Below, piece after piece: positions 25,955 to 35,385 of a DNA stretch of 64,000 nt. The stretch is taken from contig NW_023367370.1 in assembly GCF_902167145.1 (NCBI RefSeq), positions 1 to 64,000 on the forward strand, given 5' to 3'. Numbering within the stretch: the stretch's first letter is position 1; every line of letters starts with the position of its first letter. Both the position numbers and the translations under genes were made by a program. The DNA is from Zea mays. Taxonomy: Eukaryota; Streptophyta; Magnoliopsida; Poales; Poaceae. The notes below the pieces were generated by a model. It searched no databases. It was given only the letters and a program-made list of their open reading frames with translations, and was not told the DNA's origin.

Positions 25955-27181
25955 CCGCCGCGCCGATTCTATTGCTTTTTCCACGGCGAAGACTGCGCCC
26001 ACCAGACCAAAGACTGCCCCGAGACGAAGGCCACCAGAGACAGAATGGCGCGGGCGCAGCCAGCCGACAATCCCAGAATTGTCGCGCATAATTACCAGCC
26101 ACCCCCTCCACCATATATCCACGCTCCCGCTCCGCATCCACCGCACCACGCTTACCAACACCATCAGGAAGTACAAATCGTACCTCCTCCACCCCCACCG
26201 CCACACCAGCAACACCAAAACATCCCCCACGCCCCAAAACAGGAAGACTTCGCCGATCAACCATACCGCGGAGTCATCCACATGATAACGGGGGGGTCCA
26301 GTACTGACTTCGACACCAAGCGGCAAAAGCGGGACCACTACCGCAGCATCAACCACGTCGCCGTCACTGGCCCAGTCGTGCAGACGAAGTGGTCCCACAT
26401 ACCGCTAACCTTCGACGCACGAGACGTCGACCTACGCAGCGCCCCCCACATCGACGCTATGGTCATCAATTGCAGCATGGCAGGCTGGGACTTACACAAA
26501 GTCCTAGTCGACAACGGCAGTCAGGCGGACATCATCTTCCTCCACGCCTTCGACCGCATGGGTATAAGCCACAGCTTGCTGAAGCCTTCGGACAACCCGT
26601 TGTATGGTTTCGGCGGCAAGGGCACCTTTCCAGTTGGCAAGATAGAGTTGCCCCTCTCCTTCGGTGTAGCGCCCAATGCCCGGAGTGAGCAAGTAACCTT
26701 CGACATTGTCGACATGGTATATCCATACAACGCCATCATGGGCCGGGGATCCATCAACAAGTTCGAAGCCGCCATCCACGGGTTGTACCTATGTATGAAG
26801 ATACCAGGCCCGCTAGGCGCCATCACAGTCTACGGCAACCAGCAGACGGCGCGCAACATTGAGCGGGACTTCGTGCCCGGTCAGAGAAACGTACACTGTC
26901 TCACAACCCAGCGCGAGGTCCCCGCGCCGGCCAGCCCAACCGACAAGCAGCACGACAAGGCACAGTTGCAGTGCCAAGACGGGACCAAGACTGTCCCCCT
27001 CGATCAGGCCACGCCCAAGCAGACAGTAACTATCAGCGAAGACCTCACCTCACTTGAAGAAGAGAGACTTCTCTGCTGCCTGGCCAAGAATAAAGATGTC
27101 TTCGCCTGGTCTGCCCTCGATCTGGTCGGAGTCAGCCGAGCCATAATTGAGCACAGCTTGGGGATTGACCCTTCGGTGTGA
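25955..27181 (+). CDS. nucleocapsid zinc motif and aspartic protease of the Tat element, between two stops
   Basis: In-frame continuation of gag after the TAG. A zinc-binding motif C-x2-H-x5-H-x4-C starts within 10 codons (YCFFHGEDCAHQTKDC). It is followed by a long Pro/His-rich linker (about 26080-26240). The protease active site is VDNGS, its Asp codon at 26510-26512, with ADIIF after it: a retropepsin with Asn in place of the usual Ser/Thr. An internal ATG at 26045 exists but has no sign of being used. The frame ends at TGA 27179-27181 and reopens at once, in the same frame, into reverse transcriptase. Protease would normally cut the polyprotein. Confidence 0.88.
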   Translation, partial: PPRRFYCFFHGEDCAHQTKDCPETKATRDRMARAQPADNPRIVAHNYQPPPPPYIHAPAPHPPHHAYQHHQEVQIVPPPPPPPHQQHQNIPHAPKQEDFADQPYRGVIHMITGGSSTDFDTKRQKRDHYRSINHVAVTGPVVQTKWSHIPLTFDARDVDLRSAPHIDAMVINCSMAGWDLHKVLVDNGSQADIIFLHAFDRMGISHSLLKPSDNPLYGFGGKGTFPVGKIELPLSFGVAPNARSEQVTFDIVDMVYPYNAIMGRGSINKFEAAIHGLYLCMKIPGPLGAITVYGNQQTARNIERDFVPGQRNVHCLTTQREVPAPASPTDKQHDKAQLQCQDGTKTVPLDQATPKQTVTISEDLTSLEEERLLCCLAKNKDVFAWSALDLVGVSRAIIEHSLGIDPSV

Positions 27182-30100
27182 CCCAAAAAGCAGAAGCTTC
27201 GCAAAATGTCAGACGAAAAGACAGAGGCCGCCAAGGCAGAGGTGCATCGCCTCCTGGAGGCTAAATTCATCGAGCCAGTGGCTTACCCCACGTGGCTCTC
27301 CAATGTTGTGATGGTGCAGAAAAAAAGCGGAAAATGGCGCATGTGCATAGACTTCACCAGTCTCAATAAGTCCTGCCCAAAAGACAATTTCCCGTTGCCG
27401 CGGATCGACAAAATAGTCGATAGCGCGGCCGGATGCGAGGTCATGTCTCTCCTCGACTGCTTCTCCGGCTATCACCAGATATACATGAAGGAGGAAGACA
27501 AAGCCAGCACCAGCTTTATAACACCCTTCGGCACCTATTGCTTTGTCAGAATGCCGGAGGGTCTCAAGAATGCCGGATCCACCTTCTCCAGACTCACCAA
27601 AACAGTGCTCGAGGGGCAGGTCGGCAGAAATATATTCACATATGTGGACGACATCGTCGTCGCCAGCAAGAATAAGGAGGACCATCTCGCTGACCTGGCA
27701 GAAACATTCGCGAACATGCGAGATGCACGACTCCGTCTAAACCCGGAAAAGTGTGTTTTCGGTGTTCGCCAGGGCAAGATATTGGGCTACCTGGTGTCTC
27801 ACCGGGGCATCGAGGCCAACCCAACCAAGATCCAGGCCATCGTCGATATGGCGCCTCCGCAGTCGGCCAGGGACGTCCAGCGCCTGACGGGCAGGATGGC
27901 CGCGCTCAACAGATTCATCTCCAGGTCCGCTGAGCGAAGTCTTCCATTCCTCAAAACACTCCGCGGCGCGAAGAACTTCGCCTGGGGACCGGAGCAAGCA
28001 GCGGCCTTCGCCTCATTAAAACAGTACCTGGCGGAGCTGGCCATCCTCACAAGCCCAGACTCCTCGCTCCCCTTATTGCTCTATGTCGCGGCTTCGCCGC
28101 ACGCGGTCAGCGCGGCACTGGTACAGGAGCAGACAGTCGAGGGCGCGGTCAGACAGTGCCCTGTCTATTATGTCTCCGAAGTCCTGACACCGTCCAAATG
28201 CAACATGACAGAGCTGGAGAAGATTGCCTACGCAGTTGTTATGTCCTCGCGCAAGTTGCGCCATTATTTTGAAGCATTTAAGGTCCGAGTCACCTCAGAC
28301 AGGGGGCTCGGCGAATTATTCAGGAACCCGGAGGCATCAGTGAGGATTGCCAAGTGGGCAGCCGAACTCTCCGGCTACCACATCAGCTTCGAGCCCAGGA
28401 CAGCTATCAAGTCGCAAGTCCTGGCAGACTTCGTCGTCGACTGGACAGGGCCAATAACACAGCCGGACCCATCCACAGAAAAGGTCTGGACTATCCATTG
28501 CGACGGTGCATGGTGTCATGCGGGGGCAGGCGTCGCTGCAGTCGTCACCTCACCAGCCGGAGTCAAACACAGATACGCAGCACGCCTCAGCTTTGCTCTG
28601 GAATCTGACAAATGTACAAACAACAAAGCAGAGTACGAAGCAGTCATCCTCGGTCTCCGCAAGCTAAGGGCCCTCGGAGTCACCACATGTATCATCAAAA
28701 CAGACTCCAAGATAGTTGCCGGTCAGGTCGAGAAAGACTATGCAGCAAAAGACCCCGCGCTCATGCAATACCTCGCGGCTATCCGAAGTCTCGAGAGACA
28801 GTTCAAGGGATTCACCCTACAGCATGTTGATAGGGCCAAGAACGAGGAGGCCGATGCCTTAGCCAAGGCCGCCGCCAGGGGCGAGCCCCTGCCCTCCGAC
28901 GTGTTTTTCCACACCATCGGCACTCCAGCTGTCCGGAGCCCCGAAGGGCTCCAGATCACTAATGATAGCGAAGGCCACCGTACAGTCAACCTAATCATGA
29001 CAGAAGACTGGAGGGCACCAATAACCCTGTTCCTACAGGGGTACTATCATCCAGCCGACGTCAGTGAGGCAAAGCGCCTCAGACATCGAAGCCGGGACTT
29101 CGCTCTGATCGAAGGCCAACTGTACAAGAAAGGGGTCAGTCAGCCAATGCTCAAATGCGTCACCGAAACCGAAGGCATGCAGATCCTACGCGAAGTCCAC
29201 AGCGGCACGTGCGGCTCGCACGCAGGGCCAAGGGCCCTGGCTGCCAAGGTGATCCGTCAAGGGTTTTACTGGCCCGCAATGATCTGCGCCGCAAATCGGG
29301 TCACGAAGTCCTGCGAAGCCTGCCAGAAGTTCTCCCCTCGGTCAGGCAACCCCTCGCAATATACAAAGCTGATTGCCCATACATGGCCTCTCCAGCGCTG
29401 GGGCCTGGACATCGTTGGGCCCCTGCCCACCGCTCAGGGGAATCTTAAGTTCGCCTTCGTGGTTGTCGAATACTTCACTAAATGGATTGAAGCGAGGGCT
29501 GTTTCCACAATCACATCAAAGACTGCCCAAAAATTCTTCTGGCAGAACATCGTTTGCCGCTTCGGAGTACCGTCCGAGCTAACTGTCGACAACGGCAAAC
29601 AGTTCGACAGCCAAGATTTCAAGGATTTTTGTTTTTCCATCGGCACCAAGCTTGCCTTCGCTTCAGTCTATCATCCGCAGTCCAACGGGGTCGTGGAGCG
29701 CGCCAATGGGAAAATATTCACAGCTGTCAAAAAGATGCTCCTCGATGAAAGAAAAGGCAGGTGGACCGATTTATTACCAGAGGCAGTCTGGGCGCTCAAC
29801 ACAACCGAGTGCAGAGCGACCGAGTTCACTCCTTTCCGCCTTCTATACGGATCGGAGGCAATGACCCCGCAAGAAATAAAGCATGGGTCCCCGCGTACAG
29901 TTTCGTCAGCCGTCCCCGACGTGGATGAGCCAACTTCAAAAGATCTCATTGACGGAGACCGGGTCTTCGCCTTACAGGCCCTGAACAAATATCAGGCCCA
30001 GACCAAAGCATGGCGCGACCGTGCAGTCATCCCGAGGGAGTTCAGCGAGGGGGACCTCGTACTCATCCGAACAGCTCGGACGGAGTCCAAGGGCAAATTG

Positions 30101-30232
30101 GAGCCCAAGTGGGAGGGCCCCTTCATAGTCAAGTCAAAAGCTTCCCCCAGTGCTTACAGGCTCACAACGCCAAACGGCGAGGACCTAGAGCACTCCTGGA
30201 ACGTCGACAACCTTCGCAAATTTTTTGTTTGA
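27182..30232 (+). CDS. pol: pol of the Tat element: RT, two RNase H domains, integrase
   Basis: Same frame as gag-protease; the first ATG is at 27206 (residue 1 of a 1008-aa open stretch). RT is about residues 20-200, with catalytic D84 (LLDCFSGYH) and YVDD at 146-149. The Gypsy RNase H follows (about 285-400), but its first catalytic Asp is replaced (LYVAAS at 292-297). A second RNase H of the type acquired by Tat elements spans about 428-560, with D433, E476, D500 and D550. Integrase has its zinc finger at H665, H672, C703 and C706 and the catalytic triad D735, D795 and E831 with 35 residues between the last two. No chromodomain follows; the protein ends NLRKFFV. It copies RNA into cDNA and inserts it. 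In this copy two upstream stops separate it from the gag start. Confidence 0.95.
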   Translation, partial: PKKQKLRKMSDEKTEAAKAEVHRLLEAKFIEPVAYPTWLSNVVMVQKKSGKWRMCIDFTSLNKSCPKDNFPLPRIDKIVDSAAGCEVMSLLDCFSGYHQIYMKEEDKASTSFITPFGTYCFVRMPEGLKNAGSTFSRLTKTVLEGQVGRNIFTYVDDIVVASKNKEDHLADLAETFANMRDARLRLNPEKCVFGVRQGKILGYLVSHRGIEANPTKIQAIVDMAPPQSARDVQRLTGRMAALNRFISRSAERSLPFLKTLRGAKNFAWGPEQAAAFASLKQYLAELAILTSPDSSLPLLLYVAASPHAVSAALVQEQTVEGAVRQCPVYYVSEVLTPSKCNMTELEKIAYAVVMSSRKLRHYFEAFKVRVTSDRGLGELFRNPEASVRIAKWAAELSGYHISFEPRTAIKSQVLADFVVDWTGPITQPDPSTEKVWTIHCDGAWCHAGAGVAAVVTSPAGVKHRYAARLSFALESDKCTNNKAEYEAVILGLRKLRALGVTTCIIKTDSKIVAGQVEKDYAAKDPALMQYLAAIRSLERQFKGFTLQHVDRAKNEEADALAKAAARGEPLPSDVFFHTIGTPAVRSPEGLQITNDSEGHRTVNLIMTEDWRAPITLFLQGYYHPADVSEAKRLRHRSRDFALIEGQLYKKGVSQPMLKCVTETEGMQILREVHSGTCGSHAGPRALAAKVIRQGFYWPAMICAANRVTKSCEACQKFSPRSGNPSQYTKLIAHTWPLQRWGLDIVGPLPTAQGNLKFAFVVVEYFTKWIEARAVSTITSKTAQKFFWQNIVCRFGVPSELTVDNGKQFDSQDFKDFCFSIGTKLAFASVYHPQSNGVVERANGKIFTAVKKMLLDERKGRWTDLLPEAVWALNTTECRATEFTPFRLLYGSEAMTPQEIKHGSPRTVSSAVPDVDEPTSKDLIDGDRVFALQALNKYQAQTKAWRDRAVIPREFSEGDLVLIRTARTESKGKLEPKWEGPFIVKSKASPSAYRLTTPNGEDLEHSWNVDNLRKFFV

Positions 30233-30459
30233 CCCATTTAGGGCCGATTTCGCCCTTGTAATTCGCCGCAAACAATCTTGTACCGGCCCGCACTCTTTTC
30301 CTCCCGGGGGTGAGGTTTTTAACGAGGCGGAGCCATGTAATATATGTGAGAAAAAATCCCCCGCAAAAGCATGTGTCGAAAAAAGACCGCAACAACGGTC
30401 TTCGGCATTCGATCAATTCGAAGTCACCGCGAGGCTAAGCGCTAGCCACCCTCGCGTGC
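30233..30459 (+). other. Non-coding spacer after pol
   Basis: About 230 bp after the pol stop. No conserved domain or good open frame is visible. It contains a purine/pyrimidine-skewed segment (about 30325-30360) and leads into the 79-bp minisatellite. It is probably the 3' untranslated part of the sense transcript. Confidence 0.6.
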
Positions 30460-31180
30460 GACCAATCCGCGCAGAAGTCGCCTAAGGGTGCAGCCGGACT
30501 TAGCACAACAAGTGCGCAAAAAACGAAGTCTATCGCGAAGACTATCCGCGCAGAAGTCGCCTAAGGGTGCAGCCGGATTCAGCACAACAAGTGCGCAAAA
30601 AACGAAGTCTATCGCGAAGACTATCCGCGCAGAAGTCGCCTAAGGGTGCAGCCGGATTCAGCACAACAAGTGCGCAAAAAACGAAGTCTATCGCGAAGAC
30701 TATCCGCGCAGAAGTCGCCTAAGGGTGCAGCCGGATTCAGCACAACAAGTGCGCAAAAAACGAAGTCTATCGCGAAGACTATCCGCACAGAAGTCGCCTA
30801 AGGGTGCAGCCGGATTCAGCACAACAAGTGCGCAAAAAACGAAGTCTATCGCGAAGACTATCCGCGCAGAAGTCGCCTAAGGGTGTAGCCGGATTCAGCA
30901 CAACAAGTGCGCAAAAAACGAAGTCTATCGCGAAGACTATCCGCGCAGAAGTCGCCTAAGGGTGCAGCCGGATTCAGCACAACAAGTGCGCAAAAAACGA
31001 AGCCTATCGCGAAGACTATCCGCGCAGAAGTCGCCCAAGGGTGCAGCCGGACTCAGCACAACAAGTGCGCAAAAAACGAAGTCTATCGCGAAGACTATCC
31101 GCGCAGAAGTCGCCTAAAAGGTGCAGCCGGACCAAGCACAAACGCGCAAAAATCCGAAGTCTATCGCAGGAACCGCCTAA
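30460..31180 (+). repeat. Nine-copy 79-bp minisatellite inside the Tat element
   Basis: The string GCAGAAGTCGCC recurs at 30471, 30550, 30629, 30708, 30787, 30866, 30945, 31024 and 31103, a constant spacing of 79 bp. The inner copies are almost identical and the outer ones are more diverged. The array lies between the end of pol (+ strand) and the end of the antisense gene (- strand). Open frames running through it (for example 30907-31362) have no domain and are by-products of the repeat. Confidence 0.95.
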
Positions 31181-31342
31181 GGGCGCAGCCAGCACAGTAT
31201 AACAAAAAGCACAAACGACAGCAAGACCAATCAATCAATCACACCAGACAAAGTACACAGCGCCCTCGCAGGCACAGGCACGCGAGGGCACACAACTCCA
31301 TTTTACAAGCCTTTACACATACACAAGCGAGGGCACCACGCC

Positions 31343-34300
31343 CTACATCGGCTCAACCTTAGGAATAATCCCCATCTCTCTATAATTAAATAACATTATC
31401 CTAAGCTCCTCACCCGCAAAAAGGCTTCGCAGCTCCCCTTCCCCTACACCCGAGGCGGCCGGCAGAGACAGCAGCTCCTGCCGGCCAGCCCTGCTAACGC
31501 GAAGCCGAGCCCCTTCCTCCGCACTAATCCTACGCTTTGCAACCGCCCTTCGTCGTCGGTGCCCGGTGCTAGGACCGGGCACGCCTGGCGCGTCCGCAGC
31601 ATGTGGTGCAGCCTCCGCCGCAGCCACGTCCAAGGCCGCAAAATAATCCAAGTCCTCCTCCGACGACTCCTCAGTCCACTCAACCGAGCTCCCAGAGTCA
31701 GTAACATCAAAAAACTCAGAAACAGACCCACCACATTCATTTCCATCTTCCGCGGTCGAAGCCGCCAAAAACTCAGTGGTAGCGGTTGCGTGCGCAGGCC
31801 CAAAATCTTGAACCTGCGCAGCAACCAAAATTCAGTACAACATCCAAAAATCCCTCAACCCTAAACACCACCTATGCCACCTGCGAAGGCCCGGCCGCTG
31901 CGGGAGCCTCCGCCGCTGCCTCTGCTGGATCCTCAGCGCTCGGCACAGCAGCTGCGGGGGCATCTGGCGCGCCTTCGGCCACCTTTGGGGGAAGGCCTTC
32001 GCCGGCCGCGGCAGATGCAGGAACACCCGGTGCATCTTCCGCAGTCTCCGGGGTCGGTCCCGGGGCGACTCCAGTCGCGGCCTCCGCAGGGGTCGTCTCC
32101 GGCTCAGGCAGCTCGCTGTTCAGCGCCCCGAAGTCGTCCACCCGCTCGCCGCGCTCCGCCTAAAACAAAACGCACAAAAACTCAGCAAACACACGCACAG
32201 ACTGCATCCAGCACACGCCGGGCAAACGACAACGTTACCTGAGCCCTCGCAGCCTCGGCCCGCGCCCGGACCACCTCACGACCGTATGAACCCCACATCC
32301 GGTCATAGAGGGCCCCGGCGGATTCCTTCACCACGGGGTCTTCGACCTCAAAGATATCACGCCCAAAATCCTCATCCACCTGGTCGAGGGCCTCAAAGTG
32401 CCGGCAGCCTTCGTGAGAGAGCGCGTTCATCGCTGCCTCGCAGGTGACCAGGGAGGTGAACGCCATCAACCCCGCCAAGACAGTGGGGAGCTCCTGCAGT
32501 TCCTCCTGCACCCATTCCAGACAGCGAAGCCCGGCCTCTCGCTCCGGCACCTCGAAGTCACCCGTCCGCACACCCAGCTCGCGATATGAAGTCATGAGCT
32601 GCGTGCGCGTCCGTTCGGCCTCCGCTCGCATCGCGGCCTCGGCCCCCTCCGCGCGGCTCTCTTGGGCAGTAAGCCGCCGCTGCAGCTCTCCGGCGAGTTC
32701 CTTGGCGATATTGCCTTCCGCCCGCGCCAGCCTGGCCTCCGCCTGCGCAGCCTGCTCTTTGGCGATGGCTTCGTTGGCCTCCCTCCTCTCCCCCGCCAGC
32801 CGGCGCCGGAGGTCAGCCTTCTCCTTCTCAAGGGCGGCCACCTTCTCCGCCAGTTTGCGACACTTGCTGTCGGAGGCCGACTTCTCACGGACAGCGTCCG
32901 CATGTTGCGTCCGAAGTCTCTCGACCTCGGCAGACAACACTGCCGTAAGGGCCCCCGACGCAGTGCGGCTGGTGAAGTCAGCCACCTGCAGAACACACGT
33001 AAGGTCGTTGTGTAAAAAAAAATGCATAGCTCGGCGGACCTGACTCAGCGCCTCCGTCGCTCGACTCAGCGCCTCCATCGCTCCCTTCAGCCGACGGGTC
33101 GCCACGCCCGCCTCGTCTCTGACCAGCGCGAGGGCAGACACCTCGCCTTCGGCGCCAAGGGTCTCTCCCCCCGCCTTCGGCGCTGGCGCAGCCGTTGCGA
33201 TCGCCGCGCCAGGCACAACTAGAGCAAGCGGGCCCTCGTCCGACCCTGCAACGCGTCAACAAATTAAAAAAAAAGGTATATATATATTCACATAGACTTA
33301 CCCCCAAGATAATCATCCACATCAATCTCGGTGCCGAAGTCGGCAACGCGTTTGCCAGGCGGCGGTAGCGATCGGGCCGCCTTCGCAGCCTCCGCCACCC
33401 CGCTGACAGACGGCACCACCTTCGACAGCTTGGGGCCTCCGGCGCCCACCGTCGTCTCCGGCGCCTTGCCAGGCGCGGAGGCGCCCACCTTCGTCGGCAG
33501 CGGCGGCTTGCCTCCGCCAGAGGCCTCAGCCTTCGCCGTTCCCCGATGCCTTTTCGGCCGGGCTTCGTGAACCCTCACGGTCGCCTGGCGTTTTCGCGCC
33601 GCGCCTTGGCGATCCTTGTCCATCACTGCCCACACAACATGACCGATATTTCGCCCATAAGGAAAAACTTTCCACCGATGAACCATACGAGATGTAAAAC
33701 AGTCCTCCTCAGCCGCGCAGGGGATAGGAATGTTTTTAGGCCAACAACCCCCGGTAACCCTCAGCATCCGAGCCGAAGACTCCCGGAGCTCGGGCGAAGA
33801 CATCCTCTCCCCCGGGGCCGCACACGTCCTCATTAAATCTCTAGCGAAACTATCAGACACCCCAAGTCTTCCCATCGCAGTACCTAATTTTCTCTTTTTC
33901 GAGGAGGCGGCGGCCACCATCGCAGGGTCGCCTCCAGTCTCCACCGCCGGCTTCTTCCCACGGCGGTCCGCTTCGTCTTGACCAGGGTAACCGTCGTACG
34001 GCAGTTGATTTAATTCGAAGACCCTGTTCAAACGTTCATTTGACCCGCGGATGTCAAAGCTGCGCTGGCCTTCCGTCCTCGGCACGTAACGCCCCACGAG
34101 CCGCACCGCCAAGCCCTCCGCATCACGCACAAAGGCGGCCGGGTCACGGTTTCGCAAATTCAGTGCGAAGGCAGGACTTCGCACCACCCTTCCTCCGTGA
34201 AAGGGCATCTGGCGAGGGCATACTTCGCCCAGCGCCCAGCCGTGCGCCAAGGGCCAGACCCCGTACGCCACGAACTCTTCAACTAAATCTCGACCGCTGC

Positions 34301-35018
34301 TCTGACCGGCGGCGCACCGAAGGGCCCCTTCGTCTGCATCCTCTTCTGCCACTTCATAAGGTGGATACGCAGAGTAATAGTGAGAGCACATTAAGGACAC
34401 GGGGAGCCCTTCATGGCCTTCGACAGTAGCCTCAGCAACATAAAACCAAAATTCATTCCAATTGCCCCACTTGTTGCGGGCGCACGGGACCAACTCCACT
34501 ACTGGCATTGTGGTCTTGCCGGTCTTCGGCGTGAATGTGCATGACCCGAACTGGGCAACCCCGTCCTCAACCATCCTTTTCTGCCAATGCAAACAATAAT
34601 TCTTCGCAAAAACTTCAACTGACGGCTGTCCGCCGTACGAAGTCGTCGCCCAGACATACTTCGCCAGCGCCACTATGGCGTTCGGTGTCAGCAGATGTAT
34701 TTGAACGCTGAATCTACGCAGGACTTCGCTGACAAAACGGTGCGCAGGCAAGCGGAGTCCGGCGACGAAGAACGCCTCGAAAACAACCAACTCGCCCTCC
34801 GGCTCGGGGACTTCCTCCGTCCCCGGAGCACGGGCGACCCCGCCGCCAAAGTAGCCCAACCGCTGCATATCTTCAATACGGGCTGACGTCATCCGTGACA
34901 CACCAAATTCAACAGAGTCGCCGGCGCGCAACTCCTCCACCTCCACGTTACTCAACGTCTCCTCAGACGAGGCGGCGGCCGGCGACGCGGCGTCGGCGGA
35001 GGAAGAAGAGGATGGCAT
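31343..35018 (-). CDS. Antisense spliced gene of the Tat element (PF04195-like plus coiled coil), four exons
   Basis: Reading right to left, the exons are 33302-35018, 32239-33245, 31881-32159 and 31343-31813, joined at three GT-AG introns of 56, 79 and 67 bp. All three joins keep frame and give 1157 aa. Start: the first ATG after the TATA at 35178-35184 is 35016-35018. Exon 1 holds the 'putative gypsy type transposon' domain (PF04195-like), with FFVAGLRLPAHRFVSEVL followed by VQIHLLTPNAIVALAKYVWA. Exon 2 is rich in Ala/Glu/Arg heptads, a long coiled coil. Exon 3 is Ala/Pro-rich and exon 4 acidic then basic. Tat elements are known to carry antisense ORFs of this family; the function is unknown. 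The 3-intron model is my reading of splice signals; no transcript is seen. Alternative: intron 1 may end 27 bp later, also in frame. Confidence 0.8.
31814..31880 (-). other. Intron 3 of the antisense gene
   Basis: Donor CAG|GTGGCA and acceptor TGCGCAG|GTT, phase 0, 67 bp. The unspliced frame hits TAG three codons after the exon end. The donor is weaker than in introns 1 and 2. Confidence 0.68.
32160..32238 (-). other. Intron 2 of the antisense gene
   Basis: Donor CAG|GTAACG and acceptor TTGTTTTAG|GCG, phase 0, 79 bp. The 3' part is a T-rich tract. The unspliced frame reaches a stop inside it (32182-32184). Confidence 0.78.
33246..33301 (-). other. Intron 1 of the antisense gene
   Basis: Donor G|GTAAGT (a perfect plant donor) and acceptor TTGCAG|G, with a run of T and TATATATA inside, as in U-rich plant introns. 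Phase 1. At 56 bp it is short for a plant intron. A second acceptor (CTCTAG|TT) 27 bp downstream also keeps the frame and would give 83 bp. Without splicing, the exon-1 frame stops 14 bp past the donor (stop codon 33288-33290). Confidence 0.75.
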
Positions 35019-35375
35019 TGCTACGTACCGTCGTCGGCGGCGGGCGGTCTGCTTCACTCGAGCCAGAACGCCGGCGAGCTAAGGGAGCAGCGGAGGAAAA
35101 GGAGCAGCAAGACGGCGGGCGGCTAGGGTTTTACGGAGCGCGGAAGGCAGAGTTCAAAAAGCGCCGCCCCCGCCCCCTTTTATAGGCGGGGCGCGGCTCT
35201 TCGGGAAACCCGCAATCCGACAGGCCGCGACGCTTCGGGAAACCCGCAATCCAACAGTACGCCGTCCATCAACGGTCACATCAAAAACCCCCGCGGAACC
35301 ACTTCGAGCGAGGGCAGCGTCTTCGCCATCTAGCGACGTCTTCGGCACCAGGTGACTTTGTCGAACTGGTCCCTC
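35019..35375 (-). other. 5' untranslated and promoter region of the antisense gene
   Basis: GC-rich stretch between the antisense start codon and the purine tract of the 3' LTR. It contains the TATA box and a direct repeat around 35200-35252 (CTTCGGGAAACCCGCAATCC occurs twice, 38 bp apart). No protein-coding signal is seen on the + strand. Confidence 0.55.
35178..35184 (-). promoter_or_regulatory. TATA box for the antisense gene
   Basis: On the - strand the sequence reads CTATAAAAGG within a GC-rich surround. Transcription would start near 35150, about 130 bp before the ATG at 35018, and no other ATG lies between. This places a dedicated promoter just inside the 3' LTR, facing inward. Inferred from sequence only. 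Confidence 0.65.
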
Positions 35376-35385
35376 GGAGGGCAAA
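35376..35385 (+). other. Polypurine tract of the Gypsy element
   Basis: GGAGGGCAAA directly before the 3' LTR start TGTTGGGG. It is purine-rich with a single C and is in the right place to prime plus-strand synthesis. Confidence 0.7.

Noticed and set aside
25745..26398. Open frames on both strands overlapping the gag-protease linker
   Set aside because: They are shadows of the Pro/His-rich linker in other frames and have no recognisable motif.
30907..31362. A 151-codon + strand open frame after pol, as a possible extra Tat gene
   Set aside because: Most of it is the 79-bp minisatellite read in three successive frames (79 is not a multiple of 3), and no domain is present.
31786..33043. + strand open frames of 100-200 codons opposite the antisense gene
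   Set aside because: Ala/Ser/Pro-rich complements of the antisense coiled-coil exons; the antisense strand has the domain, splice sites and promoter.
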